Assembly (NCBI RefSeq): GCF_034355335.1
Contig: NZ_CP136422.1
Span: forward strand, 2,700,501 to 2,764,500
Reading direction: 5' to 3'
Length of the DNA stretch: 64,000 nucleotides
From: Blautia coccoides
GTDB lineage: Bacteria > Bacillota > Clostridia > Lachnospirales > Lachnospiraceae
Under the pieces are notes generated by a model, which was not told the origin of the DNA, ran no database searches, and worked only from the letters and a program-made list of their open reading frames with translations. The position numbers and the translations under genes were made by a program. This document shows positions 8,229 through 17,408 of this stretch, one piece after another; positions within the stretch are counted from its first letter, which is position 1; each line of letters starts with the position of its first letter.

Positions 8229-10172
8229 ATGAAGAAAAATAACAGCAGATCATATAAAAATAGAATCTTAAAAACGACACTGGGTATCACCCTGGCAGCG
8301 GTGCTGGTAGTACAGGGAGTGGGCACCGGTATGCACATGGGATTGTCCCAGGCAGCGGCAGCGGAGCAGTCAGACAACACGGCAAAGTTAAAAACAGTCT
8401 ATTTGAGCGGCAGCGGCAAGAAAGGCGGAGACGGCACTTCTAAGGATTCGGCAGTGTCCAGCTTTGAAAAAGCCAAGTCCTTGGCCGCTGACAACGGAAC
8501 CATTTTGGTATGCGGGACCATAACCATCTCCGGTGAGACAAAGCTCGCCATGCCGTCGGGAATCACAGTGAAGCGTGCTGACGGATTCAGCGGTCCAATT
8601 ATAAAAGTGGAGGGGAGCGGTAAGCTTATCCTGACTTACGGATGGTTGAGTGCCTCCGATGTGGATACTAAGAGTGCAAATCTGGGTGCAGACGCTTTTG
8701 TAGTGGGAGAAAAAGCAAAAGAGGAGAGCAAAGACAGCCAGGAACAGAAGAAAGAAGAGAATCCTTCCGGGGATAACAGCGCCGATAAAGCTGATAAAGA
8801 AGAGACAAAAGAAGAATCAAAGGAAGAGACCAAAGAGGAACCAAAAGAGGAGCAAAAAGAAGAACCAAAGGAAGAGCCAAAAGAAGAGACACCGGCCAAA
8901 AAGCAGGAAGCTCCCGCAGTGACAGTTCCGGATACCATGACGATGAAAGAGCCGGCTACGCTGGAGTCTATGTTCATGGGGGATGGATTTGAAGGGGATG
9001 GTACCTTCCGCTTTGCGGAGCCGGAGAAGATTCCCGATACATACGAGAGTACACAGCAGATCATTTTTACACCAAATGATACAGAGACATATGATTATTC
9101 AGGAATTCCGGGCTGGAGCCAGGAGGGACAGCAGGTAATCCGAAGCGTGAAGGTGTATGTGGAGTCTTTAAAGACGCCGGAGCCTTCAGCAGAAGATAAA
9201 GAGGAGCCCAAGAAGGACGAAAGCGCCACAGAAGATCCTAAGAAGGATACAGGCAGCGGTGACACGGGCAAAAGTGAAACGGCTGAAAATCCTAACGGCA
9301 GTGACAAGAATACAGATACCGATAAGACGGAAAAGCCGGCTGATGATAAAAAAGACCCAGATAAGACAGAAAAGCCAACCGATGATAAAAAAGACGTAGA
9401 AGACAAAAAGGATGATACATCTAAAAAAGAAGAGCCGAAAAAAGAAGGCTCTGATAAAAAGGATGACACATCCAAGAAGGAAGATACTTCCGAAAAAGAA
9501 CCGGTGGGCAGTCTTTGGGACAAAGCCACAGATGTTAAAATATCCGGTGATTTTATTCCGTCCTATGTGGAAGTCAGGGTTTCAGTGAATACAGATCTGG
9601 ACAGCATGCCGAAAGCGGATATTGAACAGATCCTCCAGGCCTATGAGATAAAGCTTTGGGATTTAAAAGCAGATAAAAAATACACGATCCCGGACGGCAA
9701 AAAAGTCACAGTTTCAATTCCGGTGCCAAAAGACGCGGACCTCTATAAGAAGCTGTTGATCGGACATTATATCGAAGAGACAGGAAATTACGAATATTTT
9801 ACCCTGGGAAGCAATATGAATGTTGTGGACGGATACCTGGTGTTTGAGACCGGCTCTCTGAGTCCTTTTAATGTGGGCGGCAGTCAGCTTGTGGGAATCG
9901 GTACACAGAGTCCGAACCATAAACCGGTAGTGCCGTCAACAGGAACCACCGGTAACAGCGGAGGTTCTTCCGTCAACAAAAATAACGGAAACGGCAGTTC
10001 TTCCACAGTGAAGAAGCCTGTGGATACTTCAGTAAAGAAAAATAACGGTACTGTCATCGTAAATCCCAGAACAGGTGATGAGACACCTATCCTGACCTAT
10101 GTGCTGGCAGCCGCGGTCGCAGTCATCGTGGTAGTGATCCTTGTGGTCCTGAGCAAAAGAAAAAAGAAATAG
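8229..10172 (+). CDS. Sortase-type cell-wall-anchored surface protein with Glu/Lys-rich linkers
   Basis: A 647-residue exported protein. It has a long signal peptide (positive MKKNNSRSYKNR, hydrophobic core, AAAAEQ near residue 45), an N-terminal beta-rich part that resembles surface-protein parallel-beta repeats (GKKGGDGTSKDSAVSS, AADNGTILVCGTI), two highly charged low-complexity stretches (KEE/PKEE and DKKD/KTEKP types), a globular C-terminal part, and a sorting signal NPRTGDE at residues 612-618 followed by a hydrophobic helix and SKRKKK. NPxTG variants of LPxTG are common in Lachnospiraceae. An in-frame ATG at 8169 would bury the signal peptide; 8229 follows AAGGGG. Its ligand is unknown. 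A 0A-box promoter precedes it. Confidence 0.85.
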   Translation: MKKNNSRSYKNRILKTTLGITLAAVLVVQGVGTGMHMGLSQAAAAEQSDNTAKLKTVYLSGSGKKGGDGTSKDSAVSSFEKAKSLAADNGTILVCGTITISGETKLAMPSGITVKRADGFSGPIIKVEGSGKLILTYGWLSASDVDTKSANLGADAFVVGEKAKEESKDSQEQKKEENPSGDNSADKADKEETKEESKEETKEEPKEEQKEEPKEEPKEETPAKKQEAPAVTVPDTMTMKEPATLESMFMGDGFEGDGTFRFAEPEKIPDTYESTQQIIFTPNDTETYDYSGIPGWSQEGQQVIRSVKVYVESLKTPEPSAEDKEEPKKDESATEDPKKDTGSGDTGKSETAENPNGSDKNTDTDKTEKPADDKKDPDKTEKPTDDKKDVEDKKDDTSKKEEPKKEGSDKKDDTSKKEDTSEKEPVGSLWDKATDVKISGDFIPSYVEVRVSVNTDLDSMPKADIEQILQAYEIKLWDLKADKKYTIPDGKKVTVSIPVPKDADLYKKLLIGHYIEETGNYEYFTLGSNMNVVDGYLVFETGSLSPFNVGGSQLVGIGTQSPNHKPVVPSTGTTGNSGGSSVNKNNGNGSSSTVKKPVDTSVKKNNGTVIVNPRTGDETPILTYVLAAAVAVIVVVILVVLSKRKKK

Positions 10173-10230
10173 GCGGCTGTGAGAGCTTGGAACAGTTATA
10201 GAAGCAATTACATAGTAATACATTAGAATG

Positions 10231-10258
10231 CCCTCCCATATATATACATATGGGAGGG
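10231..10258 (+). promoter_or_regulatory. Hairpin that encloses the ribosome site of the TIGR04086 gene
   Basis: CCCTCCCATAT (10231-10241) pairs perfectly with ATATGGGAGGG (10248-10258) around a 6-base loop. The 3' arm is the Shine-Dalgarno sequence (GGGAGGG) for the ATG at 10266. TTTCTTT follows the stem, so it could also end the surface-protein transcript. Confidence 0.7.
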
Positions 10259-10265
10259 TTTCTTT

Positions 10266-10640
10266 ATGGAGCAGACAGTTGTAAAACAATCAAAACCTCT
10301 ACTGATGATGAAGGCGCTGCTGGCGGCTTACCTGGCAACAGGCCTTATGCTGCTTCTTCTGGCGCTTCTTCTGTACAAGATGGGACTGGGAGAAAACCAG
10401 GTAAATCTGGGCATTTTGATTATTTACATAGTGTCCTGTTTTCTGGGAGGATTTTATCTTGGAAAAAAGGTGGGAAACCAGAGATATCTTTGGGGAATGG
10501 CGCTGGGGATCGGATATGCAGTGCTTCTCACCGCGGTCACATTTTTGACGGAGCACCAGATAACCGCTGATTTCAAGGAGATGGTAGTGACCTATTTCCT
10601 CTGTTTCCTGGGAGGCGCGCTGGGCGGTATGCTGTCGTAA
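10266..10640 (+). CDS. TIGR04086-family membrane protein
   Basis: A 124-residue protein with four hydrophobic segments (around residues 15-40, 47-65, 75-95 and 105-124) and few polar residues, matching the TIGR04086 family of small Firmicutes membrane proteins. Such genes commonly lie beside scfA in clostridia, as here. No catalytic motif is seen; the function is unknown. The start at 10266 is fixed by GGGAGGG seven bases upstream, which is locked in a hairpin. The last codon runs into the structured repeat at 10637. Confidence 0.8.
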   Translation: MEQTVVKQSKPLLMMKALLAAYLATGLMLLLLALLLYKMGLGENQVNLGILIIYIVSCFLGGFYLGKKVGNQRYLWGMALGIGYAVLLTAVTFLTEHQITADFKEMVVTYFLCFLGGALGGMLS

Positions 10641-10800
10641 CGGTTCAGCCTTATTTTGTTACTATTCAGCCTTTCGGCTTCATAGCAACAAAAGTATGCA
10701 CACAGACTGCACAAACCGCAGTCTGGCGCGTGACTGCCTCAGGATTGCCTTGCGAATGCAAGGCAACACTTCGCGGGAAAGTGGAAGGCTGAACTGTTAC
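10637..10800. repeat. 164-bp structured repeat with terminal inverted repeats
   Basis: The ends GTAACGGTTCAGCCTT (10637-10652) and AAGGCTGAACTGTTAC (10785-10800) are inverted repeats matching at 15 of 16 positions. Inside are three further hairpins: AGCC-TTTC-GGCT near 10667-10680 with partly paired flanks, CAGACTGC/GCAGTCTG near 10700-10724, and TTGCCTTGC-GAAT-GCAAGGCAA near 10745-10767. No coding potential. It looks like a non-autonomous MITE or a structured interspersed repeat; the left end overlaps the TIGR04086 stop codon. Confidence 0.75.
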
Positions 10801-10829
10801 CTTATTGTCCTGAATTACGAAAGAAATAC

Positions 10830-10859
10830 TTGCCTTGCCGGTTATAGATATGCTATAAT
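10830..10859 (+). promoter_or_regulatory. scfA promoter
   Basis: TTGCCT (10830-10835), an 18-base spacer, and the extended -10 TGCTATAAT (TATAAT 10854-10859). It lies between the structured repeat and scfA, so scfA can be transcribed independently of the upstream gene. Confidence 0.7.
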
Positions 10860-10914
10860 AACCACAAGCGTGCAGACGCATAGAATTACATTTAAGCACA
10901 GGGAGGAATATGTC

Positions 10915-11055
10915 ATGGAACATATCAAAACATTAAATACAAAAAGCTTACAGAATACAGTAAAAAAAGGCGGATGTGGTGAGTGCCAGACATCCTGTCA
11001 GTCAGCCTGCAAAACATCCTGCACAGTGGGAAACCAGAGCTGCGAGAATAAATAA
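10915..11055 (+). CDS. scfA: SCIFF six-cysteine ranthipeptide precursor
   Basis: A 46-residue peptide with the SCIFF (six cysteines in forty-five residues) pattern: leader MEHIKTLNTKSLQNTVKK, then a core GGCGECQTSCQSACKTSC followed by TVGNQSCENK with one more Cys. Known SCIFF maturases form thioether bonds between core cysteines and nearby residues, making ranthipeptides proposed to act in signalling rather than as antibiotics. It is followed 209 bases later by its maturase. The start at 10915 uses GGGAGGA at 10901-10907; an overlapping ATG at 10910 is out of frame. Confidence 0.95.
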   Translation: MEHIKTLNTKSLQNTVKKGGCGECQTSCQSACKTSCTVGNQSCENK

Positions 11056-11119
11056 TAGAAACCGCACTCAGCGGGCTTCCTATTATAAAAAGTAGTTTGC
11101 TGTCATAGGAAGACATCAA

Positions 11120-11145
11120 AAGCAGCGGTATAAAAGCCGCTGCTT
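11120..11145 (+). terminator. Hairpin, possible attenuator between scfA and scfB
   Basis: AAGCAGCGG (11120-11128) pairs perfectly with CCGCTGCTT (11137-11145); the following sequence is only moderately T-rich. It would let the short peptide gene be expressed more than the maturase. Confidence 0.5.
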
Positions 11146-11264
11146 ATTCATTGTTCAGCATGAACAGCGGGGAACCTTCCGGCCTTCGCAGGTGAGGGAG
11201 GAGTCTCGAAACAATTTCAGCATGTGGATTTTAATGATCTGCAAGAGAAGAAAGGGAAAACACT

Positions 11265-12623
11265 GTGATTCATCGTTATAAAAATAATGGCTATAATATT
11301 GTACTCGATGTAAACAGCGGTTCCGTGCATGTGGTAGATGAGATCGTTTACGATATGGTTGGACTGCTCGATGAGGGAAAAAGTGAGAAGGAGATACTCG
11401 CTTCCCTGGAAGGCAGGTATCAGGAGGAGGATATTAAGACTGCTCTTGAGGAATGCGCGGAGCTGAAAAAAGAACAGATGCTGTTTACAGAGGATGTGTA
11501 CGAGAAAGCAATCAACAGTTTTAAGGACAGGCCTACTGTGGTGAAGGCCCTGTGCTTACATATTGCCCACGACTGCAACCTGGCATGCCGCTACTGTTTT
11601 GCGGAGGAAGGGGAGTATCATGGACGCAGAGCCATGATGTCTTATGAAGTGGGAAAACAGGCGCTGGATTTCCTGATCGCCAATTCAGGCAGCAGGAAGA
11701 ATCTGGAAGTCGATTTCTTTGGCGGGGAGCCTCTGATGAACTGGAAGGTCGTCAAAGACCTAGTGGCCTATGGCCGTTCCCAGGAAAAAATCCATAACAA
11801 GCATTTCCGTTTTACGCTGACTACAAACGGCGTTCTGCTCAATGATGAGATAATGGAGTTCGCGAATAAAGAGATGGACAATGTGGTTCTCAGTATTGAC
11901 GGCCGCAGGGAAGTCCATGATTTTATGCGTCCTTTCAGAAAAGGAGCGGGCAGCTATGACCTGGTTGTGCCAAAATTCCAGAAGTTTGCGGACAGCAGAG
12001 GCCAGAAAAGATATTATGCCAGAGGAACCTTCACCCGTCATAATCTGGATTTTTCCAAGGACGTGCTCCATTTGGCTGATCTGGGCTTTGAACAGATATC
12101 TGTGGAGCCTGTGGTGGCAGATGAAAAAGAGGCATATGCACTCCAGTGGGAAGATGTTCCGAAGATCTGTGGAGAGTATGACAAGTTGGCAAAAGAAATC
12201 ATCAAGAGGGAAAAAGAGGGAAGAGGTTTTAATTTCTTCCACTTTATGATAGACCTGACGGGAGGCCCCTGCGTGTACAAGAGGCTTTCTGGCTGTGGTT
12301 CCGGAACGGAATACCTGGCTGTGACCCCATGGGGGGACCTGTATCCATGCCACCAGTTTGTAGGTGAGGAGAAATTCCTCATGGGCAACGTATGGGACGG
12401 TGTACAGAAACCGGAAATCCGTGACGAGTTTAAAGAGTGTAATGTATATGCAAAGGATAAATGCCGGGAGTGCTTCGCCAGATTTTACTGCAGCGGCGGA
12501 TGCGCGGCAAATTCCTATAATTTCCACGGATCTATCAATGATGTCTATGATCTTGGCTGTGAACTGCAGCGAAAGAGAGTGGAATGTGCCATTATGATAA
12601 AAGCGGCCATGGCAGATCAGTAA
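11265..12623 (+). CDS. scfB: SCIFF thioether maturase, radical SAM/SPASM
   Basis: A 452-residue enzyme of the TIGR03974 type. It has an N-terminal RiPP-recognition-like segment (residues 1-90), the radical SAM cluster motif C104-x3-C108-x2-C111 (HDCNLACRYCFAEEG), and a SPASM/twitch C-terminus with CGSGTEYLAVTPWGDLYPC and CNVYAKDKCRECFARFYCSGGC, which bind two more Fe-S clusters. It installs Cys-to-alpha/beta-carbon thioethers on ScfA. Translation starts at GTG (11265) after AAAGGG. It belongs to the same direction and block as secDF and recJ, a conserved clostridial order. Confidence 0.95.
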   Translation: MIHRYKNNGYNIVLDVNSGSVHVVDEIVYDMVGLLDEGKSEKEILASLEGRYQEEDIKTALEECAELKKEQMLFTEDVYEKAINSFKDRPTVVKALCLHIAHDCNLACRYCFAEEGEYHGRRAMMSYEVGKQALDFLIANSGSRKNLEVDFFGGEPLMNWKVVKDLVAYGRSQEKIHNKHFRFTLTTNGVLLNDEIMEFANKEMDNVVLSIDGRREVHDFMRPFRKGAGSYDLVVPKFQKFADSRGQKRYYARGTFTRHNLDFSKDVLHLADLGFEQISVEPVVADEKEAYALQWEDVPKICGEYDKLAKEIIKREKEGRGFNFFHFMIDLTGGPCVYKRLSGCGSGTEYLAVTPWGDLYPCHQFVGEEKFLMGNVWDGVQKPEIRDEFKECNVYAKDKCRECFARFYCSGGCAANSYNFHGSINDVYDLGCELQRKRVECAIMIKAAMADQ

Positions 12624-12713
12624 GTCCCCGGGGAAATTCCCTGACGGGATCGTGGATACTAGCGATCACAGCATGACACAGATTAAGACTAAGAGTAAAG
12701 AAGGGAAAGAACA

Positions 12714-14948
12714 ATGAAGAAAAGCAGAGGTATTCTCGTACTTGTGCTGACGGTTCTGATTACCGGTTTTCTGGTATTCACCTCCGCAGTTGGTGTGGGT
12801 CCCACCGGAACAGGTGCTGCCAAACACATTAAGACCGGCCTTGACCTGGCAGGTGGTGTCAGTATAACCTACGAGGCATCAAAAAAGAACCCCACAGATG
12901 ATGAGATGGCAGATACCATCTACAAATTACAAAAACGAGTGGAGCAGTACAGCTCCGAGGCCCAGGTTTACAAAGAGGGCACAAACAGGATCAACGTGGA
13001 AATTCCGGGCGTGACAGATGCTAACCAGATCCTGGAAGAGCTGGGAAAACCGGGTTCCCTGTATTTTATTGCGCACAAGGGTGCTGACGGTTCTGAGAAC
13101 TACAGCTATAACGGTACAGAGTATGTGCTGAATAAGACCATCGAGGAACTGCAGGAAGATGGTTCCATTGTGCTGACAGGTACAGAGGTTAAGACAGCAA
13201 AAGCTGCCATGATCGAAAACGATCTGAAGAACAAAGAAAATGTTGTGGATCTGACGCTGACAGAGGAGGGAACCACAAAATTTGCAGAGGCTACAAAAGC
13301 AGCCTTTGAAGACAGCCATGACAGCATTGGTATCTATTATGACGGTAAATTTGTCAGCGTTCCCAATGTAAACGCAGAGATCAAAGACGGCAATGCCCAG
13401 ATTTCAGGTATGAAGGATTCTGCTGAGGCTGAGAACCTGGCCTCCACGATCCGTATTGGCGGTCTGAAACTGGAGTTGAGCGAGCTGCGTTCCAATGTGG
13501 TTGCGGCACAGCTTGGTGAAGAGGCTATCGCCAGCAGTGTGAAAGCTGCAGGGATCGGTCTTGCGCTGGTCATTCTGTTTATGATTTTTGTATATAGGAT
13601 TCCGGGTCTTGTCTCCGGCATTGCGCTGATCATCTACACATGCCTGGATCTGATCTGCCTGAATGCATTTGACCTTACTCTGACACTTCCCGGTATCGCA
13701 GGTATCATCCTGTCCATCGGTATGGCTGTGGATGCCAACGTTATCATATACGCCCGTATCCAGGAAGAGATAGCTCTGGGCAGAAATGTACGGACTGCCA
13801 TTCAGAATGGTTTCCAGAAAGCGTTTTCTGCCATCTTTGACGGCAATATCACAACTTTGATCGCGGCATTTGTATTGAACTGGCTTGGCTCCGGTACAGT
13901 TAAGGGATTCGCGCAGACTCTGGCACTTGGTATTGTTCTGTCCATGTTTACGGCACTGGTGGTTTCCCGTTTCATTGCATATGCCATGTACGCTGTGGGA
14001 ATCCGTGATGAAAAATTCTACGGCAGAAAGAAGGAGAGACAGCCGATCCACTTTTTGCAGAAGAAAAAAATCTTCTTTGTGGTTTCCGGCATTCTGATCC
14101 TCTGTGCGCCTATCGCCATGGGCGCATTTAAAGCCAGCACCGGGGACGCACTGAAATACAGCTTAGAGTTCAAGGGAGGTACCTCCACCAATGTAACCTT
14201 TAATGAAAATATGGATATCAAAGATATTGATGCCAATGTGATCCCGGTTGTGGAGGATGTTACCGGTGACAACAATGTACAGGCCACAAAAGTGGTAGGT
14301 ACCAATCAGGTTATCATCAAGACCATCACTCTGGATGTACAGACAAGGGAAGCTCTCAATCAGGCACTGGCAGACAAGTTCAGCGTGGACCAGGATCTGA
14401 TCGCAACGGAGAGTATTTCCTCTACTGTCAGCAGTGAGATGCGTGCCGACGCGGTAAAAGCCGTGGTGATCGCCACCATCCTTATGCTGCTTTACATCTG
14501 GCTGCGTTTCAAGGATATCCGGTTCGCAAGCAGCGCAGTTGTGGCTCTGCTTCACGACGTGCTGGTAGTTCTGGCCTTCTATGCAGTAGCCAGAGTATCC
14601 GTGGGTAATACCTTTATTGCCTGTATGCTTACGATCGTGGGTTACTCGATTAATGCGACGATCGTTATCTTTGACCGTATCCGTGAGAACCTGGCAGCAG
14701 CCAAAAAGAAAACGGATATGGAGGAGCTGGTCAACAGCAGTATCACCCAGACTCTGACGAGAAGTATCTATACTTCTCTGACTACCTTTATCATGGTATT
14801 CCTGCTGTTTGTGATGGGAGTCTCCTCTGTAAGAGAATTCGCCCTGCCGCTGATGGTCGGTATTGTGTGCGGCGGATATTCTTCCGTATGCATCACAGGT
14901 GCCCTGTGGTATGTCATGAAGACGAAGATCAAAAAGAAATATGCGTAA
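12714..14948 (+). CDS. secDF: SecD-SecF fusion, protein export accessory
   Basis: A 744-residue membrane protein fusing SecD (residues 1-430) to SecF (about 445-744). Visible marks are GLDLAGGVSITYE (SecD start), the large external P1 region, GIAGIILSIGMAVDANVIIYARI (SecD transmembrane motif D4), the SecF FKGGTSTNVTF, and VGYSINATIVIFDRIREN (SecF equivalent). About twelve membrane segments are seen. SecDF uses the proton motive force to pull exported proteins from SecYEG. The start at 12714 follows AAGGGAAAG. It lies 90 bases after scfB, and a weak terminator follows it. Confidence 0.95.
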   Translation: MKKSRGILVLVLTVLITGFLVFTSAVGVGPTGTGAAKHIKTGLDLAGGVSITYEASKKNPTDDEMADTIYKLQKRVEQYSSEAQVYKEGTNRINVEIPGVTDANQILEELGKPGSLYFIAHKGADGSENYSYNGTEYVLNKTIEELQEDGSIVLTGTEVKTAKAAMIENDLKNKENVVDLTLTEEGTTKFAEATKAAFEDSHDSIGIYYDGKFVSVPNVNAEIKDGNAQISGMKDSAEAENLASTIRIGGLKLELSELRSNVVAAQLGEEAIASSVKAAGIGLALVILFMIFVYRIPGLVSGIALIIYTCLDLICLNAFDLTLTLPGIAGIILSIGMAVDANVIIYARIQEEIALGRNVRTAIQNGFQKAFSAIFDGNITTLIAAFVLNWLGSGTVKGFAQTLALGIVLSMFTALVVSRFIAYAMYAVGIRDEKFYGRKKERQPIHFLQKKKIFFVVSGILILCAPIAMGAFKASTGDALKYSLEFKGGTSTNVTFNENMDIKDIDANVIPVVEDVTGDNNVQATKVVGTNQVIIKTITLDVQTREALNQALADKFSVDQDLIATESISSTVSSEMRADAVKAVVIATILMLLYIWLRFKDIRFASSAVVALLHDVLVVLAFYAVARVSVGNTFIACMLTIVGYSINATIVIFDRIRENLAAAKKKTDMEELVNSSITQTLTRSIYTSLTTFIMVFLLFVMGVSSVREFALPLMVGIVCGGYSSVCITGALWYVMKTKIKKKYA

Positions 14949-14952
14949 ATAC

Positions 14953-14985
14953 GGAGAGGGGTGCTGCACAGCAGCGCTCCTTTCT
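14953..14985 (+). terminator. Weak terminator after secDF
   Basis: An imperfect GC-rich hairpin (GTGCTG/CAGCAG with outer GGAG/CTCC) followed by TTTCTT. Confidence 0.45.
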
Positions 14986-15049
14986 TATTACATAGAAAAG
15001 CCCTCCGGGCAGGATATGCGATGTGTATAGGAAAAGGAGAATACATAAG

Positions 15050-16765
15050 ATGGAAAAATGGGTGATTTCCGCCAAGAAAGCGGATTTTTATGAAATAAGC
15101 CGAAAATTTGGAGTGGACCCGGTCATTGCCAGGCTCATAAGAAACAGGGACCAGATAACAGATGAGGAGATTGACAGATATCTGCACGGAAAGATGTCAG
15201 GCCTTCATTCCTGGAAGCTTTTAAAAGGAGTGGACACAGCCCTTGATATTCTGCTGGATAAGATAAGAGAAGGGAAAAAGATCAGGATCATCGGGGACTA
15301 TGATATCGACGGTGTATGCTCCACTTACATTCTGCTCACCGGGCTTAGCCATGCGGGAGCCTGTGTGGATGTGGATATCCCCGACAGAATGAAGGACGGA
15401 TACGGCATAAGCAAAGAGCTGATCGACCTGGCTTTTGAAGCGGGTACAGATACCATTGTGACCTGCGACAATGGTATCAGCGCCATAGAGCAGATTGCCT
15501 ATGCCAAAAGTCTTGGCATGACTGTGGTGGTGACAGACCACCATGAGATTCCCTATGAGGAGCTGGAGGACGGAAGCGTGCGGACTTTTCTTCCGGATGC
15601 GGATGCTATTGTAAATCCAAAGCAGCAGGACTGCCCTTATCCATTCAAGGGAATCTGCGGGGCTATGGTGGCTTACAAAGTGATCTGCGGACTTTATGAG
15701 CGCATGGGATTCGGGGCTTCGGATCTGGAGGAACTCATGGAATTTGCGGCCATTGCCACAGTGGGGGATGTGATGGATCTCCAGGATGAGAACAGGATCA
15801 TGGTAAAAGAGGGATTGAAAAGAATCGCCCACACACAGAATCTGGGATTAAAAGCCCTGATTCATGTCAATAATCTGGAGGACAGGCCTCTCACGGCATA
15901 TCACATCGGTTTTGTTATCGGTCCCTGCATGAATGCCAGCGGTCGTCTGAGCACAGCCAAAAGAGCGCTGAATCTGCTCCTTTGCCGTGACCAGGAGGAA
16001 GCAGCGGCTTTGGCAGAAGACTTAAAAGTACTCAATGACAGCAGAAAAGACATGACGGCCAAGGGTGTGGAGGAAGCAGCAGAGATGGTGGAGAACACTT
16101 CCCTTCGTGAGGACAGGGTGCTTGTTATCTATCTGCCGGACTGCCACGAAAGTCTGGCAGGCATTATTGCTGGCCGTATCCGGGAGCGCTACAGCAAACC
16201 GGTGTTTGTGCTTACTAAGGCGGAGGAGGGAGTCAAAGGCTCCGGCCGTTCCATAGAGAGCTATCACATGTTCCGGGAGCTTACAAAATGCCGGGAACTG
16301 CTTGCAAAATTCGGTGGACATCCCATGGCAGCGGGACTTTCCCTTCCGGAGGAAAATGTTGAACCCTTCCGGCGGATGCTGAATGAGAACTGTACTCTTA
16401 CCGAGGAGGATATGGCGGAAAAGGTGCTGATCGACGTGCCCATGCCCATCTCCTATGTGAATATGCCCCTTATCCGTCAGCTTTCCCTTTTGGAGCCTTT
16501 CGGAAAAGGAAATACCAAGCCATTGTTTGCCCAGAAAAATGTCCGCATTGAAAACTGCCGTGTCTTTGGAAAGAACAGAAACGTGGTGAAGATGAAGCTT
16601 TACGACGAAAACGGATGTGAGGCCGAGGGTGTATGGTTCGGAGACGGTGATGCTTTTGCGGAGCGTATAAAAGAGAAGAATAGATGGTCAGTTGCATACT
16701 ATCCATCCATAAATGCCTATAATGGCAGGGAAAGTATTGAAATTATCGTACAAAATTATATTTGA
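15050..16765 (+). CDS. recJ: Single-stranded-DNA-specific exonuclease RecJ
   Basis: A 571-residue DHH-family nuclease. It has the metal-binding D83-Y-D85-I-D87-G motif, the DHH triad D163-H164-H165, the DHHA1 region with GPCMNASGR and GKGSGRSIES-type sequence, and the GGHPMAAGLSL motif. It degrades ssDNA 5' to 3' in RecF repair and mismatch repair. The upstream in-frame ATG at 15023 lacks a ribosome site; 15050 follows AAAAGGAGA. The protein ends without the long extra domain seen in some Firmicutes RecJ proteins, typical of the shorter clostridial type. The promoter region for apt follows. Confidence 0.93.
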   Translation: MEKWVISAKKADFYEISRKFGVDPVIARLIRNRDQITDEEIDRYLHGKMSGLHSWKLLKGVDTALDILLDKIREGKKIRIIGDYDIDGVCSTYILLTGLSHAGACVDVDIPDRMKDGYGISKELIDLAFEAGTDTIVTCDNGISAIEQIAYAKSLGMTVVVTDHHEIPYEELEDGSVRTFLPDADAIVNPKQQDCPYPFKGICGAMVAYKVICGLYERMGFGASDLEELMEFAAIATVGDVMDLQDENRIMVKEGLKRIAHTQNLGLKALIHVNNLEDRPLTAYHIGFVIGPCMNASGRLSTAKRALNLLLCRDQEEAAALAEDLKVLNDSRKDMTAKGVEEAAEMVENTSLREDRVLVIYLPDCHESLAGIIAGRIRERYSKPVFVLTKAEEGVKGSGRSIESYHMFRELTKCRELLAKFGGHPMAAGLSLPEENVEPFRRMLNENCTLTEEDMAEKVLIDVPMPISYVNMPLIRQLSLLEPFGKGNTKPLFAQKNVRIENCRVFGKNRNVVKMKLYDENGCEAEGVWFGDGDAFAERIKEKNRWSVAYYPSINAYNGRESIEIIVQNYI

Positions 16766-16790
16766 TTCCGACAAAAAAAGATGATATACT
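16762..16790 (+). promoter_or_regulatory. Probable promoter for apt-rel
   Basis: TTGATT (16762-16767), a 17-base spacer and TATACT (16785-16790), beginning at the end of recJ. A second AT-rich TATAAT lies at 16814, so the exact start is uncertain. Confidence 0.5.
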
Positions 16791-16866
16791 AAAGACTACA
16801 CCTAAAATTAGAGTATAATTGACATATAATGAGATAATCAAATGAAACTAAAGGCAGGAGAGAGTT

Positions 16867-17391
16867 ATGAAGAAGATTGAGGAATATGTGCGCAGTATCC
16901 CGGATTTTCCTGAACCGGGAATCATTTTCAGAGATGTGACCAGCATATTACAGGATGCAGATGGATTTGCACTGGCAGTGGATTCCATGCAGGCCCTTTT
17001 GGACGGCTTGGAGGTGGATGTGATCGCCGGCGCAGAGTCCAGGGGCTTTATATTCGGGGCACCTATCGCCTACAATTTACATAAGCCCTTTGTACTGATA
17101 CGAAAGAAAGGAAAGCTGCCCTGTGAGACCATAGAGAGCAGCTATGAGCTGGAATACGGAAGTGCTACTATAGAGATGCACAAGGATTCCATTACACCGG
17201 GCCAGAGAGTGGTGCTGGTGGATGATCTGATAGCCACAGGCGGAACCATAGAAGCCACCGCCAGAATGGTGGAAGAGCTTGGAGGGAAGGTAGTGAAGAT
17301 CATATCCCTCATGGAACTGGCCGGTCTGAACGGCAGAGAGCGTTTGAAAGATTATGATGTGGCTTCCGTTATATGTTATGAAGGTAAATAG
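16867..17391 (+). CDS. apt: Adenine phosphoribosyltransferase
   Basis: A 174-residue enzyme of purine salvage that joins adenine and PRPP to give AMP. It shows the family opening (IPDFPEPGIIFRDVTSIL), the adenine-site GAESRGFIFGAPIA and the PRPP motif VVLVDDLIATGGT. Length and motifs match the standard bacterial enzyme. GGAGAG lies just before the ATG. It is 17 bases upstream of the rel gene, as in many Firmicutes; the link fits purine nucleotide balance and (p)ppGpp. Confidence 0.96.
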   Translation: MKKIEEYVRSIPDFPEPGIIFRDVTSILQDADGFALAVDSMQALLDGLEVDVIAGAESRGFIFGAPIAYNLHKPFVLIRKKGKLPCETIESSYELEYGSATIEMHKDSITPGQRVVLVDDLIATGGTIEATARMVEELGGKVVKIISLMELAGLNGRERLKDYDVASVICYEGK

Positions 17392-17408
17392 AAATCAGGT
17401 GATGGCAG

